Origin: Cyclaneusma minus
Lineage: Eukaryota > Ascomycota > Leotiomycetes > Marthamycetales > Marthamycetaceae
Reading direction: 5' to 3'
Length of the DNA stretch: 64,000 bases
Assembly: GCA_037179335.1 (NCBI GenBank)
Contig: JAKZHN010000038.1
Span: 248,001-312,000 of the forward strand
Made by a program: the position numbers and the translations under genes. Shown here one piece after another: positions 20,960 to 33,560 of this stretch (the stretch's first letter is position 1; every line of letters starts with the position of its first letter). Under the pieces are notes generated by a model that had not been told where the DNA came from, searched no databases, and saw only the letters and a program-made list of their open reading frames with translations.

Positions 20960-23006
20960 CTTGAAGTTGAACAATGAGGAGATGCTCGGTTGAAGTTGTC
21001 ATGCAACGGAATGAGTCGAGGAGAGCAAGTGCTTAAGTACATGGAGGGAACAGATGGATTGTAGCTGAGACCTTTTCTAGTATCAAGTTTTCCAGGCGCT
21101 TGCATGGGTTGCTTCGCGGAGGGGGGCTAGTGGCGGATAGAGCGGTCAGCTAGCTACATGTATTTACATGTAGCTCTCGGCATTGTAACACTAACACCAT
21201 CGTTGTACATGTGGGGAAGCAGCAGGAAAATCAAAACGGGAGCTTGAGCCAGCCTAACCAGTGACCAGATACGACTACGAATGGTAGCAGGTAGCTCGGC
21301 AGGCATTTGACGGGGAAGTGACGTGCCGAAGAGCCTGAACTCCATACAAGATCTATCTTCGGGTCTGCCCTAGCTTCCCGTCCATACTCTACCATGGCAA
21401 AGTTTTACTTTGAAAACAAGCCGCAGTTTTGTCTCTCCCGTGGCGCTAGCCGAAAGTCATTGACGGTGTCTCTAGATTCCAGGGAGTCGGGATCACATTC
21501 AATCAATGTAGTCATCCCCGACCCCCCAAACAGACCCACCGGCCCCACCGTGCGAAAGGTTTGTGGGCGGAACCCCGTGGAGAACCCTGCGTTTGCGGAG
21601 AAGAATGCGGAGTGCGAGAATTGTGGGCTCATTTGTCCTTTTGTGCTGGCTTCAATGTTCATGGTCGCTGCACCCTGATGTCACTCTTGTCCGATGTTTT
21701 GGCATGTGCACTAACAGAGCGAAATAAATCGGGTGCTCGAAATACATGTAGAACCTTTGGCCAACCACAATCCCAGCTCGGTAGTAAAGGTCAAAAAGGG
21801 TATCCCTGTCTGCATTTGCAGCAGACATACATGGATGAGAAGAGGTATCGAATCATCGACAGACGAGCTCACTACTAAAACGATGCAAAAGAATTGAGTA
21901 ACAATAATAAACATAGAGCTGTTTGGCATCGATCTTGCTCGGCCATAAGTCAAGGGTACAAATACGTGGCGTTGGATGGTGGGTTCGGACTACCGGAAGG
22001 GGTAATGCGCTTGAGGCTGCTTTCAAGCCATTGGTGGGAATTTAGGGAACCGATAACACCGTGAGGCTACTGGCTAGGTTTTGACGGGATGACATCGACA
22101 TCGACAGGCATACCATTATCGGCCGTGTCGTCGTGTAACTGTGGGTGTAGTCTACATTCCAGTCGTTGCGAACTGCGAAGTTGCCATAAAAGATTCTATA
22201 TCAAATTTGGGAAATTTCAAAATTCTAGCGTACGAGATCGCTACTACAAGTACTGCTATTTACTAGCCCTTAGTCACCATATACCATATATGAGTTCAGG
22301 AGCTGAGATATTTCATTCTTGATTTCGATATTATATATACCTAGCATCAGTAGATTCTCTTCAAGGCTCGTCAATCGGAAATATCTTGCTTTTCGATCTC
22401 CGAGTCCTGTTGCTCAAGCAGGCGGGAGCCAGTACAACGGTTCACCCCCCGCAACGAGTCCGTTATTGCATATATGGAGACCCACAACGTGAACTGCAGG
22501 CGGCCCCAAACGAACAACGTGGGGACAACGTGCCGCGATATAGATCACGCCGAGTAGTTGGCGAATGTCAAAGAACAGGATTCATAAGAGATCCACTTAG
22601 TCTAAAACGCACCGGCTGGCATGGCTCAATAATGCTAGAATGGCTATCCACGAGTACCAAGAAACGCCTCTGAATATGGCACTCTCCAATCAGATGAACA
22701 AAGGTGCGGAACAAGAGCAGATCTTGGTGCAAATGGTCAGCTAGGATACTAATGAGAGTGGCTCAAGTGACTGAGAGGATTCCCTGCCGCTGAGAGCCAC
22801 ACAGGTGATTAAGGGTAAGCCTTGCAGTTGAGACTAGTCCAAGTGAAGGGAGCTAAAACCTTACAGCTGGGTTCCTCCCAGATACTGAAAGCAGATCCAT
22901 TACAGTTGAGACTCGCGCAATGTATTGTAATAGTGCAAGGGGTCCGCGGATTGCTATCATCAATGCTAGACCACAATAATATACAATGCTGAACTGTCAC
23001 TCTGCA
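20960..23006. other. Sugar transporter upstream region and gene-free 2 kb
   Basis: Contains the transporter promoter near 20960-21400, with an inverted repeat listed separately. The rest holds only short overlapping open frames with no motif. A repeated CAGTTGAGACT string occurs near 22827 and 22902. Confidence 0.45.
21152..21175. promoter_or_regulatory. Perfect 11-bp inverted repeat upstream of the sugar transporter
   Basis: AGCTACATGTA, 2-bp TT spacer, TACATGTAGCT. Each arm also contains the self-complementary TACATGTA. The centre lies about 205 bp upstream of the transporter ATG. It could be a site for a dimeric regulator (Zn2Cys6 proteins bind inverted triplets) or simply a cruciform-capable palindrome. 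Function is inference. Confidence 0.5.
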
Positions 23007-23985
23007 TCAGAGCTTCTCGAATGTAGGGGTCCGTTTCTGGATTCCTGAAAGCAGAGCCTGCTTGACATCCTGTGTCTGAGTGGCCGCCGCATTCCAGATC
23101 CCAGTATATCTCAAGCCTGTTTGACAACATATCAGCACACTTATAAGCGAACCAAAAGGAACGGGGAAAGCACTCACTGTCAGCAATGGTATGATCCCTT
23201 GCGTGGTTCAAGATATCCTTCGTACCCTGCACGGCCACAGGACTCTTCGTAGCAAGTACTTCTGCAAGCTGTGTGGCTTTGGTAAGAGCCTCCGCCTTTG
23301 ATTTCTCAACATAACTCACAAAGCCGACTCGCTCAGCTTCCGCGGCTCCAAAGACTCGAGCGCTCAGGCAGACGTCTTTAACCCAGCCGAAGTTGCCCAC
23401 TACTTTGGGGAGTCGGCTCAACGAGCCCACGTCTGCTGCAATGCCGATATCAACTTCCTTGACACACATCTTAGCATCAGTGGTGCAGACCCGGATATCC
23501 ACAGCGGATGCCAGGTCTATGGCAAGGCCGAATGCATAGCCGTGGATCACACAAATGACAGCTGGAAGGGCACGTTAGCATAGATCAATATGCTTATCAT
23601 AACAAGACGGGGTTCATATACGTTTCTCGCAATTCTCCAAGGTGCTAACACAGTCCTGGAATTCCGCAACGTGGCGTCTGAAAGCAGCAGCTTTTCTTGC
23701 CGGGTCGTCTTTTGTGTTCTGTGCCAGAAGGCCGCCTTCACTGGCGGCTTTAACATCGAGTCCCGCGGTGAAGGCCTTGTCCCCAGCACCAAAGAAGACG
23801 ATTGCTCGGACGGAAGAGTCGTGGGACAGCTTGGAGAAGATTTGGCCGAGCTCCAACCACATGGGCTCGTAGAAGGCATTCAAGGCTTTGGGCCGGTTGA
23901 TGCAGACATGAGTAACATAGGACTCTGGGCTCGGAATGGTGACGAGGAAGTGCTTGAAGCTCGTGTATCCAGCTTTGGCCGACAT
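23007..23985 (-). CDS. Delta3,5-delta2,4-dienoyl-CoA isomerase (crotonase family)
   Basis: Fatty-acid beta-oxidation auxiliary enzyme that shifts double bonds in dienoyl-CoA from odd-position unsaturated fatty acids. Exons are 23622-23985, 23178-23561 and 23007-23116, with introns of 60 nt (GTATAT..TTCCAG) and 61 nt (GTGAGT..AACAG), giving 285 aa. The oxyanion-hole region is AFTAGLDVKA and VIHGYAFGLAIDLA (joined across intron 1). DIRVCTTDAKMCVKEVDIGIAADVG carries the Asp, Glu and Asp positions that define ECH1-type isomerases. The C terminus is TFEKL; Glu-Lys-Leu is near but not equal to a canonical peroxisomal PTS1, so peroxisome versus mitochondrion is open. Confidence 0.92.
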
Positions 23986-24678
23986 GATGATTCAGGGGTA
24001 GGTATGGAGGAAAGATATCTGGCGCTGGTTACGGTTCCAACAGCAGAAGATGCGGAAGAATCCAAATATAAGTAGAGCGGAAATTTCGGAATTGGTACAG
24101 GTAGATGCTGAGGAAGTTTATTCAGCTCCAATATCATGTGAGGAGATTCAGGGACGCTGCACACCCTGTGACCCTCGGTGGCTCGGTCCGGCTCTTGCTC
24201 ACGATTGCGGGAACCTAGGTTGTTCGGTATATTCAGTTCTTCTTTGCCAACTCTCGGTCCTTCGGCCTCTCTTAAGAAGTTCGGGTTTCAGACAAGCTTT
24301 CACTCACCAAGTGGTTCACTGTGTAGTTGTGCAATGTGCAACTTCAATTGATGTTCTCCTCCGCCGCAAATCCGGGGTCCGACAACCTCGGCTTTCAATG
24401 TTGTGGCTTGGCTAACCCGATTAGTCTATCTCGGCACGTGCCGAAGAGCAATCCGAGTCGCAGGCCGTTTCACTCTCTCACTCTCTGTTTCGCATCTGGC
24501 CGTCCTCCGCGTCCCGTGATCGAGCGAAGCTGCACGTCTTGCAGCTTATCGTCACTTGGCCGTGCGTGTGCAGGAAGCCGTTACCGACCGGCTCTGTATT
24601 CGGCTGGCCTGCTCGTTGAATGCCCTCAATCCATCGTCCGAAGTGCACAACAGTAAGGCCGACTCAAAATACACTGTC
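23986..24678. promoter_or_regulatory. Divergent promoter region, isomerase (-) and fusion gene (+)
   Basis: 693 bp between opposed starts, with no supportable gene inside. Confidence 0.45.
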
Positions 24679-27472
24679 ATGCTGTGTGCCGCCGACACAC
24701 CCGCCGACCTTGCAATAGCATCTTTGGTGAGTGATCCTCGGGCGGATCGCACTGCGGTGGACTCCTCAGGCTAACCATGATTTCCGTTGCTGGCAGGCTG
24801 TCGAGATGTTTGGCATTAGTGCCGACAAGTTCCCCTTTCTGCAAACCCGGCGGGCCCTGCTGGTACTGGATCTGCAAAATGATTTCGTCGAGCCGGATGG
24901 CGTTATGCCAGTCACAAAGCCCCCGGACTTTGTGCAGAACATCCTCAATATAGCCCCATTGTTCCGAGATTCGGGCAAGGTCCTCTGGATTCGGACTCAA
25001 TTCGAAGCTAGCCGTCCTATCAACACAGCGAGTGCCGAAAGCGAGAATGTTGTTACAAACGAGCATCTGCCTCCCGAGCATTGGGATGATGGTCAAGACA
25101 CAAAGCCAGCCACGGCTCCTCAGCCTTCGCGGCGCTTCAACGACGGGCCGGCTACTTCGACTGGGGTGTCAGTCGCTACGGAAGAGAAGATAATCCCTGA
25201 ATCGGAGGAGGACCAATCGCCTCACTTTGAAGATGCCTACCTCACAATAAAGCCTGGCCGGCAACCAACATGTGTACTTCCCGCGTCAACCGGTGCCAAC
25301 GTCTGCCCACAGGTAGTACGCGCCGTCGATTCGCAGCGGGATTTGTTCTTCCAGAAGACGTATTATTCGGCCTTCCGCTCCTCAAACCTACTCCAGACAC
25401 TGAGAGGATTCCTAGTCACCGAGCTATTTATCTGCGGGGCCTTGACCAACAGTAGTGTCTATGCTACTGCTTTGGACGCCGCCCGTCATGGATACTCGAT
25501 AACCATCATCCAGGACGCCCTTGGATACCGAAGCCAGGCACGACATGACGAGGCATTACGCCAACTAGTGGAAGCAACGGGCTGTGAAGTACTTCCTGTA
25601 CGCCGGATTCTCCGAGACTTGCAAGGCACCAAACGAGCAGGGAGGCCAACACCTGGTAACTTCAATGATCGTTCATCTCAAATCAACAGCCCGTCAAATA
25701 TACAAGACTTGATGACTAATTTAAGCATCAAAGACCAGAGTAATTCGCCTGCCGCAAGACCAGCTGTTGAATCGGTATCCAGAAAACCTTTCTCAAATAA
25801 AGTCACGCCTGCTCCTGATCTTGATGCTGCATTAGAGGCTGACGATGGTAGCTCGGACGATGCCCAGAACGCCGAGCTGCTTGCCGCAATGCGAAAGAAA
25901 ATCATGCGATCAGCAAGCACCAGACATGGTCAATCCAGTCCTGGCTCAAGTAGGTCTTCTGTCAGACCGAAAAAGGAAAGGCCACAAACTTCCAAACACA
26001 GATCTGGCGATCCGCCAACCGTGTCAGCTCCCCCCAAGTCTATTTGTGAGGGTGATACATCACTTCTCCATAACCTGTTACCTGCCGAGCTAGCAGCCAC
26101 CATATTTGACGAGATCCGGAATGAAGTGCTTTGGCAACGTATGTCTCACAAAGGCGGAGAAGTCCCCAGGCTCGTGGCTATTCAGGGAGAGATCCAAGAA
26201 GATGGCAGCATTCCTATCTATCGACACCCTTCTGACGAGTCTCCGCCGCTGTACCCCTTTTCGGAGGCAGTCTTGAAAGTGAAAGCCATAACCGAACAAG
26301 CTTTGGGCCACTCACTAAATCATGTCCTGATTCAATTGTATCGCGATGGAACCGACTACATTTCGGAACATAGCGACAAGACTCTAGATATAGGACGTGA
26401 CACTTACATAGCGAATGTTAGTCTAGGTGCACAGAGGACCATGGTATTTAGATCGAAAGCCAAACCCAGGCAAGAACAAACAGACAATGGAAAAAGAAAG
26501 TCATCCGACCGACTGGCTCGAGATTCCGTGCGCATCGAGCTACCACACAATTCTCTTTGCAAACTCGGTCTGTCCACGAATGCCCGCTGGCTGCATTCAA
26601 TCCGACAGGATAAACGTCAAGCTGAAGAGAAATCAGATGCAGAGCTAGCATACGGTGGCATCCGCATATCGCTGACCTTCAGATCCATAGCCACGTTTCT
26701 CTCGCCGGATCAGCAGAAGATCTGGGGCCAAGGAGCAACTTCCAAGTCCAAGGAATCCGCACAGGCTGTCATCAACGGCTCAACCCCTGAGTCCGAGGCC
26801 CTGCTCCGCGCCTTCGCAAAAGAGAACCAGTCCTTGGATTTCGACTGGAAAGCTGTCTACGGCTCCGGATTCGACGTCCTACACATGTCTAATGCGCGTA
26901 AACTCTCTCTTTCTGGCGATGCGGTCGCGGACCTACGCGTTAAGATCGCCCTTGCTGAACAAGGACTGGACTGGACGGCAGCGCAACTTTCGCCGCCTTT
27001 CAAATGGAGCGACTATGAGTCGCGCACCGAGGCCGTCGAGCCTGCGGGTCCTTTCGTCGTCACACTGGTGGACAATGATGGTGCGCGCAGCACTGCTGAA
27101 GGCGATATGGCCATCTTACTGTATCTCGCCTCGCTCAGATCGCCAGAAAAGACCGCCGCAGCGGGTTTGGGAGATATGGCGAGAGTCTACACGAGGATGC
27201 AGCTGGCTAAGGAACTCCACCTCGCATTGGGGGATCCGAGTAGGACACCGGCGCTACAGAGGCAGTTGGCGCGCTGGGATGCGTGGGCTAAAGACGCGCC
27301 ATACATTGCGGGGATGGAGTTGAGCGTTGCGGATTATGCGTTTTGGCCGGTCCTTCATAATGTTGTTGAGCAGAAGGGTTTGAAGGGGTTAGGATTTGAA
27401 AACTTGGAAAGATACCATCACAAGTTGTTGGAGAGGTTTCGGAAACAGGGGGTTCTGGATAAGGACGACTAG
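24679..27472 (+). CDS. Three-domain fusion: isochorismatase-like, AlkB-like dioxygenase, GST-like
   Basis: 907 aa. Exon 1 is 24679-24726 (MLCAADTPADLAIASL). A 70-nt intron (24727-24796, GTGAGT, CTAACC branch, GGCAG) leads to one long exon. Residues about 25-290 form an isochorismatase-like cysteine-hydrolase fold with DLQNDF (Asp41) and FFQKTYYSAF (Lys203). In the nucleophile motif TNSSV (233-237), Ser236 stands where active members have Cys. After a disordered Ser/Lys-rich linker, residues about 430-660 are an Fe(II)/2-oxoglutarate AlkB-type domain with QLYRDG, HSD (His541, Asp543), His616 and RISLTFR (Arg639, Arg645), so the iron and cosubstrate residues are intact. Residues about 700-900 resemble a GST: thioredoxin-like start, then helices with YIAGMELSVADYAFWPVL. 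Role unknown; nucleic-acid demethylation is possible but unproved. Confidence 0.9.
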
Positions 27473-28078
27473 AAGTCAAGTTCTGATGTTGGGTTTCCAG
27501 CGGGCGTTCTGGTACTTGAATTGGGTAAGGGGAAGTCCGTATATTTGCGCGGTGGATGAGATGAGTTGTGGCGAGGGCCTGAGCGTGATTCCGAGTCTGC
27601 GGGTATCTAAAGAGATGGTCACTCAACATTCTTGAAAGGCTGTCGCTCCTTTCTGAGGGCCATGGCCGGATTATTGCGTGGTGGTGTTGGAAGAGGAAGA
27701 AGTGGACAATCGAAATCGACGAGCCCTGCAGGGTGAACCTTCAAGCGCGATCCGTCGAGCAAACATGTGGTCTTGAAGTGACTTGAACCCGTGCTTCTTG
27801 ATTGCCAGCCCTATGAAAGACCTAAGTTCCTCGTAAGCGAGTATGTAAAATCCGCTAGTCAGACCCCCGAAATCTCACATCTCTGTCGTTTTGATCTATT
27901 ACTGTCAAAGTCCCGAATCTTCTAGTATCAAGGGACGAACGGAGTAACATAGTGTTTGCACATGAACAGAACAGCATAGCCCCGAAAGGCCCGGTGAGGC
28001 ACGACAAAACCTAGCAAGAAACCTGGTATATTCTCTCAACAACGCTGGAAAGCAACTGTACAACCTACCAACCACTCA
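27473..28078. other. Convergent intergenic region
   Basis: 606 bp between the 3' ends of the fusion gene (+) and VPS8 (-). Nothing else seen. Confidence 0.45.
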
Positions 28079-31000
28079 TCACCTATGCACAGGGCATCTC
28101 AACCCCCCCTCACCCACCATCTCCCCCTCCGTTTCATCCAGCTGCAGCCCCTCCAAACAGCTCTGATGATACACATGTCTACAAGCCAGCACCACCAGCG
28201 GCTCCAGCTTCACCTTCTCCCTACCCACCTTCTGCATCAGACTCTTTGCATCCTCTGCATCCTCCCCGCTTCCCTCCTCCTCTACGCTTCCTCCGACAAT
28301 ACTAATTTTCCTTGCAGCCCTCACCAAACTCCCACTTCCACTCCCGCTCGCCTCACCGCCCGCCCCATCCATCTCCAACGTCGCCGCCCGAGCCCTCCCC
28401 TTACCCCTCTCTCCTTCTTTGCCCTTTTCCTCCCTCTCTCTCCTCTTTTGCTTTTCTCTTTTCTCCCATGCTCCCCAAACATCACCCTGTACACCTGGTC
28501 CCCACACTCTCCGCCCACATCCTTCGCAAACACCTCCTCGCGGCCTCCATCCCCGCATTCGCCTCTCTGATGCATCTTTCACATCGACATACAAATCCTT
28601 ATCTAGCAATCTATTCGCTATCCCAAGAATGCTTTCTTCATACGCATACGTAGAAAAGATAGATGCGAGGACAGCACGGAGGTCGGAAAGCGTGGGTGAA
28701 GATTGGGCTGCGCGGTGTAGGAAGGCGCGCAGAATGTGCAGAAACGTGTGAGAGGATAGCATAGAAGAGGAGGAGGACAAAGTCGGGGTTGAGGGGATGG
28801 GTGAAGAAGGGGAAGTGGTGGTAGCTAGGAGGGCGGAGAAGGTGCGTTGGACAAGGGTGCGGAGAGGAAGGATGAGTTTATTGGGATCGAGAGATTTTTG
28901 CTGTTTATGTGAGGAGCTTATGGTTTTCGGAGTCGACGGTTCGTCGCCATCGCGTGAAGAAGGTTCTGGGGCAGCAGAGTGTTCGGACATGGAGGAGAGG
29001 CTTGCGGAAACAGACTTGGTGACCAGAACGATGGCGTCAATGAAGTCTAGCCAGAGCAGTTCTGCAGGTGAAAGTTCGCTATTGGCGAGCCCGTTTGTGG
29101 AGGATTTGCGCCTGGCAGAAGAGGCACGGCGAATGTGGGCTTCTGTTTGCGATTGGCAGAGCCAGATGCCGACATTGGTGTATTTTTGCAATGCTTCGAG
29201 TACATTCTCGGCGGCGGCCTCTTTGTGGGGCGTGTCGTCTGTGTTATCGCTCTCTGCGTTCAGGAGACTGAGGAGTGTCATTTCTAAGGTGGAGATATGC
29301 TCGAGGAGGCGGTCCATTGCTTGCCGGATCTGGCCATCTCGACTCATTAATACCACGGCAGCGTCGACGACGCCACTTTCTTCCATGGCAGGGAGAACGG
29401 TCTCAAGACGGAGATCTGCTGTGGGGACGATGGTGATATAGTCGGCTACGTGAGACGCGTTGTATTCGCACATAAGCTGAACATAACGCTCCACGAATGT
29501 GCGGTTGGGGGGTTTCTTCGCTGAGTCGCTTTCCGCTTGCTCGGGTTCCAAGATAGTTCTCAGATAGACGTACTGGAGGTGTGGACGGAGTGTTAGTGCA
29601 TCGAAGAAGTGTGGATGCAGCGAAGGAGCATATTGCTCGATAGTCTGGGCCGTCCGGACAGTGTCCAACTCAGACAGGTCTAAAGCATGAGTCTCGATGA
29701 CCTGGTGGACTTCTTGCAATTGCCGCTTGGTCAGCCCTGCTCGTGGTCGAAGACAGCTGGCAATGCAACCAAAAACAGCCATTCTATCATCCGGATCCTC
29801 AAAATATGTCTCTAGCAGTTTCGCATACTGCTTGTCGGTTCTATATATAGCTTTCAACACTCGAAAGAAACTAGCCTGACGAAATAAGGGTATTAGAGAC
29901 GATAGGTCCGGAGGATGGTATACCGATAAAAGATACTCAGCACTCAGCTGAGCATCATCAGCGATATCATCTCCGGGATAATTGCAAAGCCCAATCAGAA
30001 CTTGGTTGAGTTGCGTCTCTTCAAGAAGAAGATACTGCCGGAACTTGGGGTAATTTCGGGCAATGAACATGTCCAGATAGATCGTGTCCTCTGGCGCAAA
30101 GTCATTGACGTTCATTATACTAAGGAGGATTATGACGACGAGTTGACGGTCGACAGAGAGTCCGAAGACCTGCTCTTCTGGCAGGTCTCGCTTCGAGCCT
30201 CCATTGACGGCACGGTCAGGTGTGTCGTTGAGGAACGAATCTTCAAATGCCTCATTGAGTGAGCTCAGGAAACTGGGAGCATCGAATTTCAAGATCATGC
30301 GTAGGTAAGGGAATGATGGCTGATGTGGTTCGGTCGGTTTCGTCAGGAAAGGCTTATTACTGCCCCGAGGCCATGTAATGGTTTTTCCAGAGAACAAAAA
30401 CCAATAAAGCTCCGCCTTGGCTTTATGTGCTTCCTCGTCATCCATACTTTCTCCGGTTGGATACACGCGACCAGTGAAAGTATAAGACATGTATGGAAAC
30501 ATTTTGAGCGCATTGACGCCGAAAATTGGATCATTCAGCACATCGCCGTTGGCAAAGTAGTCGCCATTCTGGACCAGGGGTATCAACAAATTCAGCAGCT
30601 CGATCAGAGGCGTGATGTAGTCGTGGAGAGCTTGGTTCCAAACATAAATCAGAGCATCATACAAGTTATGCTGCTTGCACAGAGTGGTTACTTGGTCGAT
30701 GTCCAGCGTTGCCGTATTGATATGGCAAATCATCTCCTCGAGGCGGCTTTCGAGCCCCTTCTCGACATACGTCGTCACTAGTGACTTGATGACGGTGGGC
30801 GGTATCATGGTAATCGTTTCCGACAAGACATAGGGCTCGAGAGTCTCCAAGAAGGCCGCTTCTGCATCTCCATCCTCATACCATTCCCATACCTCGTCAA
30901 ACAGGAGATCGATGTCGTCCATATTCAGGCAAGCTGTAAAGCATGCTTCTGCAAGTGCTTTGAGATTCTCATCCCTTGAGTCATCGCGAGTTTGAGTCGA

Positions 31001-33042
31001 CTTGAATGCGAATTTCAAGGACGAAGTCATGATCTCAACAAGCTTGTCCCGGACCATTGAATGTCTCAAAGAAGCGTCCTCGGGTAGGCCCACCGTGAGC
31101 TTATCGGCTTCACCGATATAATAAGATGTGGCGAGATGTATAGACCCGACGTAATCTCCATTTTCCATCAATGCAATAAGCCGGTCAGCCCAGTTCGACA
31201 ATGAGCCAACCGACATATCGTTGAATCCGAGGAGAAACATCCGCCCCTTGTAAGTTTTGAAACTCATATAAAACGCGTCAGCTACAACTCCATGTAACGA
31301 CGGATCTTCCTCGTCCGGTTGCTCAACAACACTATGAAGCTGTTCCGAGAACAGGTCCACATGGAAGATGTGTTTCTGGACAAGATCAAATCCTTCTGTC
31401 ATCCTCATGGATTGGTCTTCGAGTATAATGAGGCGCTGAGTGATTGTCAACACTGCAAGTACAGATCGAGTAATCCACTGGACCGCGACAATAGCCTCCT
31501 CGGCTTTCCATCGACTCCGAGGTTTGAAGTATACGCTGGGCGGTCTATCCCTGTCAGAGGATGCGACTTCATCGATATCCAGAACAGTCAGAACATTCGA
31601 CCAGCAATATGCCAGCTTCACTTTCGAAATCTGGCTGCCCGTATCGGGATCTTTCACTTTTAGCTTGACGGCTGGAAACCAAGCCAGGCATCCGCTCATG
31701 GCACTATGTGCTTCCACCTCTTTTGGTCGAGGTGCTTTGTGCTGGGTTTGAGCGACAGGAGTTGTCGACACTATTACCAATAGGTAGGGTGTGAGCATTG
31801 CGGTCAGGCCTAATGTGTCCGTACCCCTTTCTACATTTCCGAGAGGAAGTGGAGCAAACGCTAAAACTGAGCTCGGTCCGCGTCGTTTCCCTGCTGGTGC
31901 CACATCATAAGGGTATCGCCCTAATATTCGAGTAGTCTTGACGCTCCTAAGTCCGACTGCACCCATTCCTCTAGTGGCAAGATGGGAGAACGCCATGCCC
32001 CTTTTGTCTGCCGATACAAGTGCTGTATGTCTTGTGCCAAGAAATCCTAGGTGCGTGACCGCAGTTCCAGAAACATGTCCATCGGCATTCCGACTTTCCA
32101 GTTGTGAGCGGTCCAACGGTGGTATATGCAAAAAGGGGCGAGCCGATCTTGCCAATTCCCAGGTGAAGATGTGTCCCTCAGCATGTCCTCCAGCAACTGT
32201 TGTATGGTCCGCGGAGATAGCAATGGATGTAATCGACCCGGACTCGACAGCTTTCGTCCCTGGGCCTATTATTGATTTGAGGTTTTGTTGGTAGTCGAAT
32301 ATTAATATTATCCCCTTTGTAGTCCCTACCGCTATCGACGCCGATACAGCAATGCAGGTTGGAGTTCCAAAGTTCCGCCGGCCCAATTCTGAGAAAGCTT
32401 GCCCGTTAAGCTTTTTAAGTTTCGTCCACCGGATGACCTCCCACGGAGGCGATGGCGTATCTGTTTCTTCACTGTCTAGCATCAAGTTGCTAGTAATCGA
32501 AGCATGTCGCGAGTGACTTGTTAGGAAGGCGGGAGAGGAGGGTCGAGGTGAATTCAGTACTGACGAGACGGAAAGTCGGGAAGTAAAACGTCGGTCGAAA
32601 GGTCGGAAAGAGGGAGTAGGACTCCCTATACCTGGTCGGGATGCCAAAGAAGGGAGGACACTGCTGCCAGGAGAAGATAGCAATGATCCCTGTAGCCAAC
32701 ATTAGCCGTAGGCCTTTCATCAAAAGTTCACAAATTAAATACCTGGGCTGACATTACGGAGCCAGCAGGGCTCCTCGCATTCCCAGGTGCTGGGGGCAAG
32801 GAGCTGCTGTCGGAGCCTCCGTCTGTTTCTCGAAGAGCATTTCTGTAACCGTTCTGTGTCTCTTTCGGCGTGCCTTCATCTCGTTCTTCCCGCAGCATTT
32901 CCACGATATCGGGTCGATGGTCCCCATCCTCATCTTCTTCCGCAGGTTCCCTGACATTCTGCTCGTCCTCAGGGGCTACCAGATCTCCAAAGTCATCCTC
33001 CTCCGCGCCCGGCCTCTCGCTCTCCACAGTAGACTCGCTCAT
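28079..33042 (-). CDS. vps8: Vps8, CORVET tethering complex subunit
   Basis: Endosomal tether subunit that binds Rab5-type GTPases and drives early-endosome fusion. Exon 1 is 32743-33042 (MSESTVESERPGAEEDDFGDL...), then a 53-nt intron (32690-32742, GTATTT..CTACAG); exon 2 is 28079-32689, giving 1636 aa. The acidic N terminus precedes a beta-propeller region (about 170-520: IAVGTTKGIILIFDY, SIAISADHTTVAGGHAEGHIFTWEL, VTHLGFLGTRHTALVSADKRG). The long alpha-solenoid includes LAEACFTACLNMDDIDLLFDEVWEWYE and the Vps8 central block. The C-terminal RING has CEGC, then after a long charged insert CRHVYHQSC and a final CPVH. Plus-strand open frames across the 3' end are antisense shadows. Confidence 0.95.
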
Positions 33043-33560
33043 CGGGGCGGTCTCGTTTGGCGCATTGCTCTGGCAGGAATTCCTCGGTTCCGTTGAAGCT
33101 CAGTGGAGATATCAGCCGTCTCGTCTTTCAAAGCCGATAGTCGTGAAAGCGTTACTACGTAGGGGGATATGGCCGTTCAGCTGGCGCAACTGGCTGTACA
33201 AAGAGCTGTAATCTTGATACGCTTTACTCGAGTACGTGAGGCAGGAGAGCTTGGGCTTGGGCCAGTCTGATATGTCCGATGCGCCACCTCTTTTTAAATA
33301 CAGACAGCTAGGAGGCGTAGCAAGAGAGAAGGAGGATGAAGAGAGTCAATAGCAACAAGGACTCCTCGGAACCATGTCGTATGCTAGCTAACGTAGAGTA
33401 CGTGCGCTGAAGATTCAAGGATTCGCACGTTCTTCATGATCTGCAGCCTGGTGCTTAGCGCCGGCAACCTCCGACACACGCCGAGCTGCCTACAAGCTCC
33501 AGGAGTCCAGCCTCGTCGCCAACTTTTATCAACAACTTCATTTCGCAACTCGCACCGACC
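33043..33560. promoter_or_regulatory. Divergent promoter region, VPS8 (-) and GPALPP gene (+)
   Basis: 518 bp between opposed starts. A TTTTTAAATA string lies near 33292. No other feature seen. Confidence 0.45.

Noticed and set aside
28085..28653. Plus-strand Ser/Pro/Leu-rich frames
   Set aside because: Antisense to the low-complexity insert and RING of Vps8.
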